From NCBI GenBank assembly GCA_963978905.1, contig OZ022261.1, positions 4,713,992 to 4,777,991 of the forward strand: a stretch of DNA of 64,000 nt, written 5' to 3'. Each line of letters begins with the position of its first letter. Position 1 is the stretch's first letter. The translations under genes and the position numbers were made by a program. The notes beneath the pieces are model-generated. The model saw only the letters and a program-made list of their open reading frames with translations, was not told the origin of the DNA and did not search any database. Positions 34,301-49,300 of the stretch are shown one piece after another. This DNA is from Trichostrongylus colubriformis. Taxonomy: Eukaryota > Nematoda > Chromadorea > Rhabditida > Trichostrongylidae.

Positions 34301-37300
34301 AGAAAGAATCATTTCTCCATTTCTCAATGTTTAAGCAAACAATGTAATAACGTGCAAATCGTTTCCGTCATCTAAGCTTCACTTTTATCTTCTCTTGATG
34401 TTCCCATTTTGCCCAAGATGTCTTGACATTGTCGCATGGTGTGCCTTTGACTCTTCTCCCAGCATCCTGGTGTTGCTTTGAAATTTTTTTCAACGGCTGT
34501 TCCCAAATTTTATTCTCAAGCGGAGGTCCCTGCAACCGGTCGATTTTGAATCGTCTCTGGAGGCGAATTTTGCAAAGCAGTAGTGCACTCTATCATGCAG
34601 CTGAGCTGTTCTTTCAAACGTGGTTGATATTGTGGTTAACGTAGTCCGCAGAATGAGCGTTTGTTTCCATCAAACATCAAACGACCCGAAAGTCGTACTC
34701 ATCCCTATTCACTTGTACACAAAGAGTGAGCTTGGCACAGGTGGGCAGCATTATCGCAAAGGCAAGAAAAGGCTCCCATAGGCCGCCGTCAGACTTCGCG
34801 ATTCTGTGTTTTGCGACTCTGCGGTTGTGCGGTGTCGCGGCTCCGCGCGCGAAGTTGCAGCATTGTACAGTCTCAGGGTCGTAATATCGCGTGCGAAAAT
34901 GCGACGTCGCAGAATTGCAAAAATCGCGGAGTCTTACGGCGGCCATAGCTACTATATCGTCCTTGTAGGTACATTGCATGCATACATTTATGTTAGACCA
35001 TTGTTCAAATCGCCCGCTATACCTCTATATTTGCAATAAAATAGCGAATAGTCCTTCTGTTGTCCAAATTCATTTTTCTGGGTATGTTCATCATCCTTAC
35101 AGTACATTGCATACATACATTTATGTTTGAATTCTTTGATTGGTTCCAACTCCTGCTCGTCTGTCATCTGTCGCCGCTTCCATCCAGTGTAACACACCTT
35201 GAATCTGTACACCTGCATATTCCAGATTTATGCAACGTTGAGGCGATGACGGCAATAGATGCATGCAAAGAAAGTAATGTTGTTTATAACAACATTGGTA
35301 TCGCTGTTCATCTCTGGCACAATATGTGAATACCGATCGCGTGAGTAGCCTCACTGATAATGAGGGCATTAACAGCTATCTCACTGCTTCGAATTTCAGG
35401 GACATTCGACTTGCCTTCCCTACTAATACACACTGATCAACTATATCTATTACGTAAACTCCCCACAAACTTATCATGTCAGCTAAGTCCGGGTTGGAGT
35501 GAGGTATGCTGATTTCAATTATCTATCCTTCAACATATGTGTAACTTCCATAATCGCATCCGTCGTAATTTCATCGCCTCAGAGATGTCCCTGAGGAATG
35601 AGGAAATACTTTTGGTTGAAGAACGATAGGTGGAAGTGGCCGTGTGGGATGGGATGTGCATCGCCGGATAGGTCTTGGGCTGCAGATTACAAATCCTTTT
35701 CCGCGTTCGCTAGACTGTGCAACGAACGCAAATATCTTTAAAGGCAATTTAGTCACGCTCAAGTTACATATGGCGAAAAACTTGGTTAGACGTGCCCCAG
35801 CAACGTAGTGGGTCGGTGGTTGGCTCAAATATCGAGATTCAAGGCGTGGGTGTTTGATACGTCCATACTTTTGCATTTCTTGAAAACGCTCTCTCTATGT
35901 TTGAGAATCATTTTTGTCTAAGCAAGTTTTTCGTGTCAATGATAAGTTTTTTGAAGATATGACCTACTTTGCGAGTCATTGCATTCACAAATTGCGCCTT
36001 TTTACTGTTATCAGCGAGTGGTGAGCGTTCACCTTCCTACTTTTTTCTCACTCTTATTTTTGATACACGGCGTAATATCCCATTGATCATTCGGGCAAAT
36101 TCAGAAATCAGTGCGCATTTTCTTTCGATTTTCGTAGAGTTGTGACATTACTGGTTGTAGGGGCTCTTTTTCCACGTTGTGTTGCCGCGAGAAACATTTT
36201 TTCCATTTAACACATTTGTCATGGTATGTAAATTAACCTTGTACATGCATGAGGAGCATCCAAAGAATTCGTAGCAGAAAGTAGCAAAATACTTCCATAT
36301 CTTCAGAACTGCTAATGTTGGACATGAAAAGCTTTCTTAAGGAACCCGGTCTTCAAATATACAGTGCTTTTCTGGGAAATGCTAAAGGCGTATTAGATCC
36401 AGCCTCGTGAGTTTGGATATGAGGCAATCTGAATAAGATTCAAAAGCCTTCACAAGATATTGCAGCACAGTTTAAGTGCATGTGTAAATAAAAAAATAAT
36501 ATTCAGGCAAAATTCGACAGCGTACGATGGATCAAGGATGGTGAGTCGATAAATGCTGTAATGAAGAAGGGAGATAAAGAGGATTTCACTCTCGATGGAT
36601 CATCGTAAGTTTGTAGTCATTTTGCTCCTCTTTTCACTATAACTCACCGCTTATAGTGCTAATTCAGACTGATTCTGCATGGCGGTAAACAACAGCTTGA
36701 GGGTGACTATCAGTGCATAGCTGAAGTTTCCGGTGTACGGCTTTCCAATCGACAGGTCGTTCAAACCACTTTGGTCTCCGATCCGATTAAACTGCGCCGA
36801 GCGCGTATCACAAAGTTCGATCAGACTACGAATCATGTAAGGTTCCGTTACAAGTTTTATCTCACTTGTAAAAGGTCAAACATCCTTCGAAATTCTCTCA
36901 TATATATAAGAGAGAAAGGCCAAACATTCTTAAAATAAGCGTAATGCTAGAAAAATCAACGAATTATCATTGTTGTTTCTGGATTTTCCACTCTCAAAGT
37001 GCAATGCAATTATCCAATTGCTCAAGGCCAATCAGCTCCAGTGGGAATCAAGTCCTTATGCTTATCTACGCCTTGATCTTAATTTGTGATGCTTCCAGTA
37101 TGTGCATGTGAAGCAAGGCCAAGTAGCACGTCTTCCATGCGCAGGGCTCCCCGACGTCGTCCCTGGTCCTGCTGAGATATGCTTCATAAAAAGTGGATCA
37201 GGTCCTGATGGATGCTTGAGCGACAAAGGTACATAAGAGTCTTGAACTTGGTATTGACGCATGACTTTTTTGAGCCCCTATTTGTGGCGCTAGTCTGCCA

Positions 37301-40300
37301 ACATTATCATGTTTCAGTCGATTCGAATTACCTGTCAACAGCCACTGGAATGCAGATTTCCGTGGTTCAACCGCATCATGCTGGTGAGTACTATTGTGTG
37401 GTACGGAACGAATATACGAAACAGACTCGGAAAAGTCCGCGTTACGTGAAGTTACGAGTGAGTTCATTCCATTGGAGTAAACTAGTAGTGTGAATGGCGG
37501 AATTGGTTCGCAGGTAGATCCAGCAGACAATGATACGTCACCTGGTCAGCCTGATCCTCCGCAGTTGGTATTCCCTAGTATGGAGAATCGTCCAGATAGG
37601 CCTATCTCCGTGGACGTAGTAGCCGGTCAAGATGTCATATTGGAATGCGTGTTCGTGAATGCAAAAGTGATCTGGGTAAAGGTGAGCCCGTGTTGGGAAA
37701 GTGCTGATAAGGACATCAGTAATGTTGTGATCTTTAAAGCACGACGACCTTACACCACAAATATCGTTAACTGATGACGAGGCTAGACTACGACAAGTGT
37801 GGGGCAATTTGCGGATACGTCAGGTCGCTCAAGGTTTGCGATGCCTCACAACCACTTATTTACTTTTAAGTCTATTTTTTGAAATTGTGCCACTCCCTTG
37901 TATCTTTATTGCCTTTCTTCTCAGGCGATTCTGGCATGTACTCGTGTCATGGCCTCTCACCTTTCGACGAGTCACCATCGCTGCAGGAAGATGATCATCC
38001 AAAAGTGTACTACTCGCTGTTTGTGCACTCACCAACTGACGTACATCTGGAAATGAATCAGAACGTCCGCGACAAAAGCTGGCAAGTGCGTGTTTTTGAG
38101 CCATTTTGTTTTATTAGTGATCTAATTTAGGACTAATTTCTCCATTCATGCGTATTAGAAAGTATCACCTACTTTTTCGACCCATAGATCTTTTTCCTGA
38201 GTGGTCTTTATCATAAATAATTTAAAGTTATACTCCGATACAACTTCTCCAAACTATCAGGAGTCATAGGTAATGCAGATTTTGACTCCGATATTTTGAA
38301 ATTACTAGCTCTCCTCCATCTTAATTCTGTATTCGATAATCACCTCAGCAATGATTAATTACGCTGTGCTTTACCGCCATAATGCCTTGGGTGACTTCTA
38401 GCCTCAGCCACCTAAAACGAATTTCTCTGCCTCTCCGCCACCCAACTTCTCGTACTACGCATCCATTTCCATATTCTTTGCTTTAGCTAACCGTTTTCGC
38501 TGTCACTGTAACCTCGAAAAGCCTATCCCAACTTTTAGCGGCAAGATTTCAGGAGCTCATACACACTTTCCGTTTCCTTCCCCCCACCACTGTACGTTGT
38601 CTTCTGGGTGCCCCTCTTTACAAAGAACGTGCTGCTGATGGATAGGTCGTGGGTCGTGGGCTGTTACTATATCGAATCCTTCTCTACCTCATCACTCCAC
38701 GTCCCCATTCTCCTGTCATCATGGAATTTCTCAGCTCTCATCTGACAGTGCTGACATGACTCTCAAGTTGAGATGCTTGCCCGCTAGAACTGACCTGTTG
38801 AATAGATGTGGCTTGGCTTTTATGCTAGTCCTTTTGACTTCGGGGCGGCCGTCCGGCGGTGTATACACGATAATTATGTTTCAGCTCCGTTGTGTCTATC
38901 CACGAAGCTACGATTCGGTCATTGATCCTGTCTTCTGCAGAAACTGTTTTACTGCGTACCTATGCCGTTTTGCATATCGTCTTCCTTATAAAAGCGTTTG
39001 AGTATGAAAGAGCCCATCTCCTTTTTCCCAGTCTAAGCTCCTTTCCAGCATGTCTTCTAAAGGCATGGGATACGTATGCTTGTGGACGTCATCAAAACAA
39101 CGTCTCGATACTTCTCGGTCAGCGATTCAACGTTCGGAGTCCTAGTTCGTACCGACTCCTTTGCCCAGAGTGGCTCTCCGGCCGTAGCCCTGACATATAT
39201 CACCGAACACGGGCGATCGCTCTTCACGCCTCTTAGTGACGTCTCAATTTTTGCAATCTCTTCCAAGGCATGGTATGTGACCCGGCAAGGGACGACATCT
39301 GTGATCTCGAGTTAGGCGATGACAGGGATGTGGCGGCAGACGTGCCCTTAACACTCCTAACCACACACCTCCTGATGTGGAGCATGACACCAATGCTTCA
39401 AGTGCACCATGCTAGAGTTCAGAGCACAAGTCTTTCCCACTAAATTTTAGGTTTTTGATGTTTTGAATATTCTAGACGACGTGCGGCGTATTTGCATGTG
39501 CTCCATTGGGTCGGAAGGGTTCTAAGTGGTGTTGGCTGAAGTTGAGAATGTCGCATATGAGGCGTCGTTGTTGCTGTCCTTCTATTTCACATGTATAGTA
39601 AAAATGTACATGTAATAAATAGTAAAAATAGTAAATTTCGAAGCTTTTCGAGTGTAGTTGACAGTCACGTGATTACTTCCACCACAAATGTGACTGAATC
39701 TCTGCAGCTCCATGATATGAGTGCTTTGTTCCACTGATGTGGCCTCAGCAGCTCTATAGTTCGGGTCTCGTTTTACTGTAGTGGAGGCCCAAAGACTACT
39801 TCTTGGTATTCAGTGCTAGGTTCAGTACTAGGCTTGCTATTATGATACATTGATGATCATGATTGTTGTTTCAGTTGTCATGCTTGGCGAAGAACGTGCG
39901 ATACGAAATTCCGATGGTTCATGTCGACGGTATAGCTCTGGTCGATGCAATAAGTCAAATGGGAACGGCTTCGTCCACGAACTTCTATAGTAATCCGATC
40001 AGCGCCACGATTCGTATCAAAAGCAACTACAGTGGGAGTGTTCAGGTAACCGGAATCTTTTATACGCCTTACGAGGTACACCGTTCGTTTTTTTTGTGTT
40101 TTCACTTCGCTTTCCTACCATTTCTTGCTCACCTAGTACTGTATTCGAATGTATCGGGAGAATTCCCCGTGAAAATTAAGTGATCATTTTGTCTACTGGT
40201 ACTCAGAGTAATGAATTCACGGTTTGTTCAGGGGGGGGGGGTTAATAAATACATGTAGCGCTTTCCCGAAATCTGTTCTGAATTGAGGGTGACGATGTTT

Positions 40301-43300
40301 TGGTTTCAGTGCTTCTCACTCTGGGGCCTGTAAAGGCTGAGACTACGCTTACTTTGTAATGATATGGCTCTTCCAGTGCATTTCACGTCCGGCCATGGAT
40401 GAAGCCGAGATTTACGGGCCGGGGTTGGAACGTGGTCGATCACACAATCTTTACGTAGTCAGCAGTCCAAGCAGGGATCATCTTATCAAACAAGGCCCGC
40501 TCAATGTCACAGCAACAGTTGGAGATGACGTTGAGTTGGTGTGTCTTGTCATCCAACGTGTAAGCTCAAAGTACTGGTTGAAAGGTAGGATTCGTGTCTG
40601 CTTCTCACATATCCTCATTTTTGCTTAATCTTTTGATTCAGATGGCTCATACGTTCCATTTGGTGCAGCCAGGACGCAACGAGTTGGTTCAAACAGTCTG
40701 AAAATACATAAAGTGGAGAAAAGCGATGAAGGATGGTACACATGTGTGGTTGTTGGTGAAGGATCAGAGAAAAGTGAACAGCGAGCCTATCTTCGCGTGA
40801 ATCATCGCACTACGACGCCTCCATTTTCCGCCGTAACGGAGTCCTACACTGTGAAAAATGTAGGTGCATGATGAAAATTTCGTTCCGATCGAAAAACTTT
40901 GAGAAAGTCGTTGAAACAATGAGTAAAGGGCTAGCATGTGCTCAAGACGTGCTAGCTGGGACTTATCAAATATCCGAGCAGACTGTTGCTTGTAACTTCT
41001 ACTCGTATAATAAAGAACATGAAATGCTTCAAATCCCCAATATGTGATTCTGGCGCTCCTACCCGTCTCCACCACATGACATGATGCACGGCGTCGCGCG
41101 AATATCTTTCTCGAAAATCACACATCCGTTGTTCGTCAATTTTCCTTCCTAGGGAGCGTGTCAAACTGGGTCTGTGAAAAACGGTACATTTGGGTGTTGT
41201 GGACACAAGTGATTCTCGTGTACAAGTCCAAAACATGAAAACTTTTCAGAAAGATAATCATGTCACAATGGAAGACGTTTATGGTTTTGTTACTGGCTCG
41301 CATGTCCGAATCCAGTGGTCAGTGATTGGCAAAATGGAAGCATTGTCATCCATCGTGGGTTTCAAGTAAGTCCATGGTATTCGAAAAAGCCCTTCAGCCT
41401 TGCTTTGAAAATAAGACCCAAGAGTTTCAGAGTTGAACTCCGGTCTGAAGGAGCCACGAACGATTCCTGGATAGACGTCGATAGTGTAGATAGCCATGTT
41501 CGCGCAACAACCATCAAAGATCTGGTTCCCAACAACAGGTAATAATGGCAATAATATTATTGCTTCCAGATAAATTCTGACTTTCACTGCAGCCCAATGT
41601 GTGCGCCCACAAGAATGCTGATGAAAGGCTAAATGTTTAGTTTCGAATGGGATGCGAACCCATACCTCTTCTTCTTCTTGAGTACCGCACTGGTATACTA
41701 TGGTGAACGTATTGCAGAGACGCTGAAAGAGAAAATTTCATAGTAATGGGTTGGCACGGTGTATGGAAGTCTAAGTGCGGATCGAATCCCTCCCAAAATC
41801 CAGCGTGCCTTTACGCAGACTTTTTATGACAACATTACAGCTTGAACGTTCAACATTGGCGCTCACTAATCTTGTTCTTGTTACAATATGCGTTCAACGA
41901 AACTATCAGATCATGTCAAATTCCATCTTTGTTGAAGTTGTCCAAGTCTATATTGCCGCAGACATTTCTTGACTGCCTATGTCTTCTGCCGAATTTGATG
42001 GCATGCCTACGGTCATCACTCTGTCAGGTGTCATAATGCGTTACGGCGATTTGCGATTGCGCGTTTCGCCCGCGGTTGTGTAGTGCTGAGATTCTGCAGT
42101 GTTGCATCTTCGCGTGTGTACCCTTATGTCAGGATTTCGCATTACGACGAGCTGCGTGCGGCGCAGTGTGCGAGCTAAGCATGTCGCTGTAGTTGGGCTT
42201 TAGAACGATTCCTTGTAATGAAAGGGGCGCGATACACAGTTGACTCGTAATCGCTTTGGGACCCAGCAACGCGGCGCCTTTAGCTCGTCCGCTTCGCTTC
42301 TCTTGCGACAAGCCGCTGTGCGAAATCCTGACATAAAGCTGTACACCTCGTCTCCGCGTGCGGAGTCGCGATACTGAAAAATCGCAAAATCATGTAGTCT
42401 GACTTCTGCCCAAAGACTGGTCACTGATACTTACGCGACACAAAAAGAGCAGGTAAATTACATGTTCTACGTTTTGCACATTGCTTGGCATTCCCTCCTG
42501 CTTGACCGAAATATCCAGTTAAACGTGATGGGGAGGGATGCGTGTTTTAGTGTTTTGCTATATTTCTAAATGTATTGTAAAAGGACTCAAACAGGTGGAT
42601 GAAAAAAGTGATATTAATTTGCTTTTAAAACATGTAATATGCGACGTGGTTCTCGTTCTCGGATGCATCCTGTGTTCTGTTGCAGGTACCAGTTCCGTGT
42701 CAAGCTACTGAAGGATGACAACTCTGTGGTGGAAAGTAACGCAACTTCATGGATGACCGTCGAATCTCCAACTGATGCGCTTCCTGTAGCCCCCGTGGTA
42801 ATCACTACAGCTCTCATCATCACAAATGTTCTACTCTTTCAAGCTTTTCGAGCAGAGATGATCATGCGTAATACTTGTATACAGTTACCTTGTTTGTCGT
42901 TGGAATCTCTGAATGTGAACCTAACACTTCATTGTCGCGTGCCTATATCATAGCAGTGGTCCACCTCGCTCGAGAGACATGAAGTGCCGCGCTCTGCTCT
43001 CGCATAGTTATTGTGAAAACGTTGAAATGCGTTTCCACACTAATCTTTGAAGAATTCTTCTGCGAAGTAGTAGTTTTAAGATCACGTCTGCCTCAATGCT
43101 GTCGCCTACCTCTGCCAAACTCACATGGACTCACGATGCTGCAACTGCCAACGGGAAAGCTCGGAATTTCATTGTGCAATTCAATTCGACAAGTTCAGCA
43201 GGTCCGCAGCCGGTATGTAGATCCATTTATTCAATGTTTTATGTATATTTCTGGTATTTCGGGACAATATGATTCATCACGAAAGATTCGAATCATCGTC

Positions 43301-46300
43301 TAAAGATGCCCTTCGCCTATCCTTACTATATATGTGTAGTCTGAAATGAATCTTCTTTTCTTTTTTTCTTTTCTTTTTTTTTTTCTCGAATCTTGGTTGC
43401 TTCATGGATCCCTAATACTTTAGCGCTTCATATTTTCATCAGAGATTATTATTTTTTTAGAGTTTACAGAGTTAGGAGAGGATGGGTTAGGTGTTGGATA
43501 TGTCGTTGAAGACGAAAAAGTGTAGCTTGTGATTAGATGTGTGAATAAGCTGAAAAGGAATGCAGCGGTAATAATCGAAAAAAAGGAAGCAAATTTGCGA
43601 AAAAAAATACCAAGCAGAGCTAACGAATCTTTGTGATTTCTCAAACAACGGTGCCAAAGCGCTTCTTCTTCAATAATAGTTCCGATTTGTTGAAAAAATT
43701 TAAGATGTTGTTAGCGTATGTGTGCATCTAGGTGCGAAGGGGTGCATCTGCTGGGAAAGAGCATGATTGTTGAGGAAGGATTGTATGTATTAGTGAGATC
43801 CAACATTACACTTATGATGTTGGTGCTAGCAGTTGTATTACTCAGGTGCCAGCTCTTCTCGGGCTGCTTGTGTTTACCGAGATCCGATTCAACTTGGTTT
43901 TCTACTGATGTACGTTGTATGAACTGATAAGGATAGCTTTCTTCGGTCTATTCTGCCTCTCTCGACCATATTCCTACTTCGAATGTCGCCTCCAGGCTTA
44001 CGCTCTTCCTCGTCGAAATTCTTTACCCTTCACAAATCAAGCGACACATTCTTCAGGATCCACTCATATCAACTTTCACTGTTTACTTTTTGAGTGCAGC
44101 TACAAAATAAGTCTTATATTGTTGGTTCTAGTATTTTGTAATACGCCCGACGAGTCTACATTGACCCTATTGTTTTTTGCGATATTGTGCTTTCTTTCAT
44201 GGGTTCAATGTTACGGTAGTTTGTAAAGCGACAGCGTCATCATTGTAAGCCGAAGCGCCAACATTTGATCGGCATTCTCAGTAGTAGCAACTCAGCAAAC
44301 ATCACCCGAGTTTTTCTACAACAGTGTTCTGTTGCTCCAAGGCATCCCTCAACGGTTAAGATTAATGCCGTTACTTGACAAAACAACCAAGAAATAAACA
44401 GATGTTCAGTGGACCGGTTGTACAGCGCTGCTAGCTCGGGCGCACTTTATTCAACTGCTCGATACCCGATTTCCGATCCTATTCAAGTATTTGGTATTGA
44501 CGTATTTGTGTCGTTGGATTTATCAGAAGTTTGCCTTCCATCTGTTACTTAACACATTTGAACCCGCGCAGGTTTTGCGAGTAGCGGCCACGTGGGACCA
44601 TGAGGCTTGTAGGAGCGTCGCGACTGCAGTCCACATATGGGCTGCGTGGGCTGTTGTGGCAATTGTTTGTAATTGTGTTTTTTTTAATGTTTATCACAGA
44701 TCACATCACGTGGATCTCAACCTCCCCCAATTAGCCAGCATTATGTGTAAGACCAAAATACAACTCAAATATGATTTTTGGCAACAGCTAATTGAATTGA
44801 ATGAATAAAGCAGCACATCGTAGAATTGTGATCCATTCGCAGCCACCCGGTCGGTAATGGTCTTGACATCCCAAGCATTATCGTATTCAATTATGGAATC
44901 GATATCCATTGCAAAAGTACAATTATTACTAGTAAGCGCAGTTTTGTGCAACCTGATTTTTGAAACTTATGCAATGGTACTCATGATTTATGGAGCCATC
45001 AGGGTACTTATTGAGACTTGCCTTCAGAGGTTTATCTCAAATGACCTCATGCATTTGATGGGGCTCGGTCTGCGTTGATCATCACATCAAAATAATGAGT
45101 GATCATTGCATCAAAATAATGAGTGATGCTCTAATTTGATGTTCAATTCGCTTATATCTACCCCCAGGAAAGTGAAGATGGGTAATGTGTGTTTCGTTGA
45201 GAAGACTGGGAAATGTGTAGACTTCGGGAGAGGTGCGAGAGAGTGCTAGAGCGCTTATCCCAACAATCATTTTCGTCGTTGAAATGACACGGGTATCCAT
45301 ATTACTTTATGTTGCTCTATGAATAATTTTGGTGTATAAAGGCAACATTTACAGTCCTTATCCCTAAGATGGAGTAGGCGTGTCCCATGCAGTTCGATGC
45401 GAGCGCGGTTTCGACCGCGTGCGTGCACGAGTCAAGTCGTGTACGAACTTGTCAAGCCGAGAATATTAGGAAATATGAAATACAGCGATGAAATGAGCTG
45501 ACCGGCAGACGAGCTCATACACGACTTGACTCGAAAACGCACGCGGTCGAAGCCGCGTTCGCATTGAACTGCATGGGACACGCCTACTCTATCTTCGGGA
45601 TAAGGACTGTATGTAGCGTTTTTTTTTTTTTTGAACCATCGCTGGTTGGTGGGTACTGTCATTTTTGAAGGTCTTGAGTCAATTTTGCATTTTCAGCGTC
45701 ATCTTCGAGTTAATAGTAGTGAAACGATTATTGAAGATCTGTTGGCAAACGAGAGCTACGTGTTCGGCGTGATTGCAGAAAATTACGCTGGTAGGAGTCC
45801 ACTAAGTTCAATGGTCGTGCTGAATAATGCGAGTGAGTGTCTTAGCACTAATATTCAAGGCCTTGTCCTTTTAAAGTGAATGTGCTGCATTTGGTTATTG
45901 TGGTACATATGCAGTTCCATGCAGAATAGCGGAAATAAGTTTTAGAAACAGACCATAAAGCTCGGAACAAACGAATCTATCGTCAGCAGTTCCTCTGGGA
46001 GAGGGGGGGGCGGTATGTAGTTTTGATGCCTTTTATAATTCCTCCTGCCTTGCAGCAGTGGTTTATTTCAGCAAAGCTTTTTTCAGGCTGAGGCTACTTA
46101 CTATTAGTCAGTTCGTTTTTGAAATAAAATAGTATTGAAGAGTGTTTCAACGGTCGCAAACAAAGCCCGCCGAAACATCGGGCTGGGGCAGACGAACAGA
46201 AAGTCGACGTGATTTTTTTCGACTTTTGGCCTATTCTCTCCACAACTCTTTCGGTTGGAATTTTGCGTACGATTACATTGATACGGCGTCGATTCCTCAA

Positions 46301-49300
46301 TATGTCATATACATGACAACTGAAACAATTTGTCTGAAAGAGCAGAGATGATACATCTACCACGGCCGTTGATGTCTTAATTTTACGATACAGCAAAAAC
46401 TGATTTATTTTATACTGACATACAATCAGTGCTACGAATATTGTCAGCGCGAACACCATTCCATTTTGCTTGATTTCCGGTCCTCCGTTTGCACCCACCC
46501 ACACCATTAAATCGAATTAAATACGGTTTTCCCGTCAATACCTGTCAATGACATTCGTTGCTACTCTTGTTATATGCCCTAGCGTCCGGGTACCTGGCAC
46601 CCCATGTATCAGCCAGCTATCAGAGTGTCTTACCTCTAGCTGTGCTTCGAAATGCTCTGTTTCAGTGGCAAAAAAGAAGGAAGCAGTCCTGTCCTTCTTT
46701 TACAATACACTTAGCAACGGATTCACTGTACAAAGTGTGGTTCTCATCGTTGTCGCCGTTTTACTCGTCCTTTCTTTGCTGCTCATTTGCTGTGTTGTGT
46801 GTTATAGCGTCGGAGTGCAATGGAAAAACAGTCACTTCAAATGTGAGTTCATTAATATTCGTTCACAGATCAAAAAGTATTCACGTTCACTAGTGAATAA
46901 CATCTTGCAAAGTGACAAGGGTAACGTTCCCCTGATGACTGAGCCCTTAGTGGCCATTTTACTGTCTGTTTTTGAGAAGAGATTTAGGAAGGAATGCAGA
47001 TGTGTAATACAAATGTTACTGACAGCCAATAGGAGTTGGAACGTTAGAACCGCGGAAAGGGCTCTGATTCAATGCTTTTTTTGGGCTCTATCAAATCGCT
47101 CGTTATGTTATAGAGGCTTGGCGTTTGCAGAATCAAATAGTGTCACATCAAAGGTTCGATTTTACTTTCGTGTTCCGTATTATTCCTTTACAGCCGCGAG
47201 CAGACAGTTTTTGGATACTTCGTACAGGATATTCAATGAGCAAAAAGTGCACAAGTCCCGAATTTCCGAAGATCCCGTGGGCATGTACTGTACGGAGGAC
47301 CCAGACGAACGTTCACCGTTGAGAGCGGTATGTGAAACAACTACTTGTTATGACATTTATGGCTGACTTGGTGATACTCTAGCGATGATTACCCACTTTC
47401 ATTGTACTGTATATGAACAGCGTTCAGCCGATTGGATCCAGTGTGATCCTTCCTTTTCGTTCTTCTGAGTGAAACATGGAGATTAGGGCGCCTTTAAGAT
47501 GCGCGAGTCACAGTACGGCTGCCGCTGGAAATAGGAATTAGTGTAGTGCAGGAGGCATGTGGTGCCACGATATCCCAAGGCAGGCTGCGCACCATAAACT
47601 GTATCTTTCGCATCCATACCCATTTGTTGCTCTCATTTCAAAATCTGGATGAAAGTTGCGATTCATTCCTAGAGCGCACTGTTCTTCTTGTGTTCCGATT
47701 GGGTCGTTGCTATATGGCTGAAGGCAATATTGACAAGGGCCGTTGGAGAATTCTTTGATAATTGCTACCCTATAAAAGTTACGTCATACCGCGTACACTG
47801 GAGCTAGCGTATGCTTTTTTTATTTTAAAAATACCTGTGTGTTCTGACCAGTTGCGAAACCGGAGAATATGAAATTGAAAAAAGACAAGACTGAATTGCA
47901 GCAGCCGCCCTGTCAGTGAGACTGAAATTTACCGGAATTTGCTGCCGCATTATGTTCTGCACCATTCCCTAGCGTTAATAATCAGGCGAGCAAGAAATGG
48001 AAGATTTTTGAGCCAGTCATCGCCGCTCTTTGTGCACATTATCGCACTAGCGCGCAGCCGTTAGCATCTTTTATGTGATTGTGTCATCAACCTCAGTGCC
48101 CAACTTTTGCTCATTGCGGTAATGGTGCAATGAGCAAAAGTTGGGCACTGAGTCTGATGACACAAGACTGTTTAACACATCCGTCTATTGGAGAATAGAT
48201 TAGTGACGGTGTCATCGAAGGTCAAAGATCGTTTAACTACGGTCATCCTGTCTTTGTTTTGGTGAAATTTCTTTCATTGATGCTTGTTTAGAAGTCAGAA
48301 GAAAATACGTCGGAACTTACGAGGAAATTCCACTTCTCTGACGCTCTACCGAACTTGTACGGTGAAGACACCAATAAAGTCAATGGTAAACATTCAACTA
48401 TTGGGTTGAGGAATAAGTTCCCGCGGTTTTTTTAAACCCCGTTTTCCACATTGTTTCCTTTATCTTTCGACGAAGCTTACATATGTTTTCGATAGGGCTT
48501 TTTTTGCTCTACAAAATGATGCTATCCGTTTTTCGATTCCTTCGACCACCTAATATTTATGAGGTTTGGAAATGAAATAAGCTGAAGGCGAAAATTGGCA
48601 CTCTCGACACCTCATCTTCCTAGTCTACCATCGCGATCAAAAAATGCATGTAAATATGATTTCGATAGAGCTTTTCCAGCTCTACAGAATGGTACTACTT
48701 TATTCAAATCGTACAACTTTTTGCTGTTTTTAAGACTCAGAAATGCAGTACTTGCAAAAGTGTGCACTTTGGTTATCTTCTCTTCCTTGTCTACCATCGC
48801 GATCGAAGAGAATGTTTGGGTATGCATTCGATAGAGCTTCCCTTGCTCTACAAGATAGTACCATTCTTCTTTTGTATCCTCGCATATTTCAGCATGTAGG
48901 GATAAGCTTCCACCTGTTTTTCAATTCAAAATTGCATAATGAATATGAATTTTTCTGGCACAGTGTTTTGTATCATTCGATAGAGCTCTTTTCGCTCTTC
49001 AAGATAATGTTTACGATTTTTGTACGAATAAATTTTTGACATTTTTTAGATCATTCAAAAGTCGACGAAATCGAGCATTTTCGTCACATAGTGTCAAAAA
49101 TGCTCGATCTCGTCGACTTTTAAATGGTCTAAAAAATGGCGTAAATTGATTAGAACAAAATTTGTGAGCACTATCTTGTAGAGCGAAAAGAGCTCTATCG
49201 AATGATACAAAACACTGTGCCAGAAAAATTCATATTCATTATGCAATTTTGAATTGAAGAACGGGTGGAAGCTTATCCCTACATGCTAAAATATGAGAGG

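Larger units (their letters stand above)
31379..36506. other. First intron region of the Ig/FN3 receptor
   Basis: It holds two MITEs (33559-33692, 34780-34945) and a fragment of the TTAAAG family at 31,616-31,690. A 229-codon plus-strand open frame (32374-33063) has no homology I recognise and is about the length expected by chance. One small coding exon is expected here; a stretch at 33,393-33,510 with flanking AG/GT has the wrong phase. Confidence 0.45.

Noticed and set aside
41640..41810. tRNA-like B-box words (GGTTCGCATCC, GATTCGATCC on the minus strand)
   Set aside because: No cloverleaf with acceptor and anticodon stems could be formed by eye.
46548..47366. Single 272-codon exon
   Set aside because: The frame contains a good acceptor, donor, intron and acceptor; phase with upstream exon 45832 is met only by starting at 46666. 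It is kept as a finding on intron retention, not as a separate gene.
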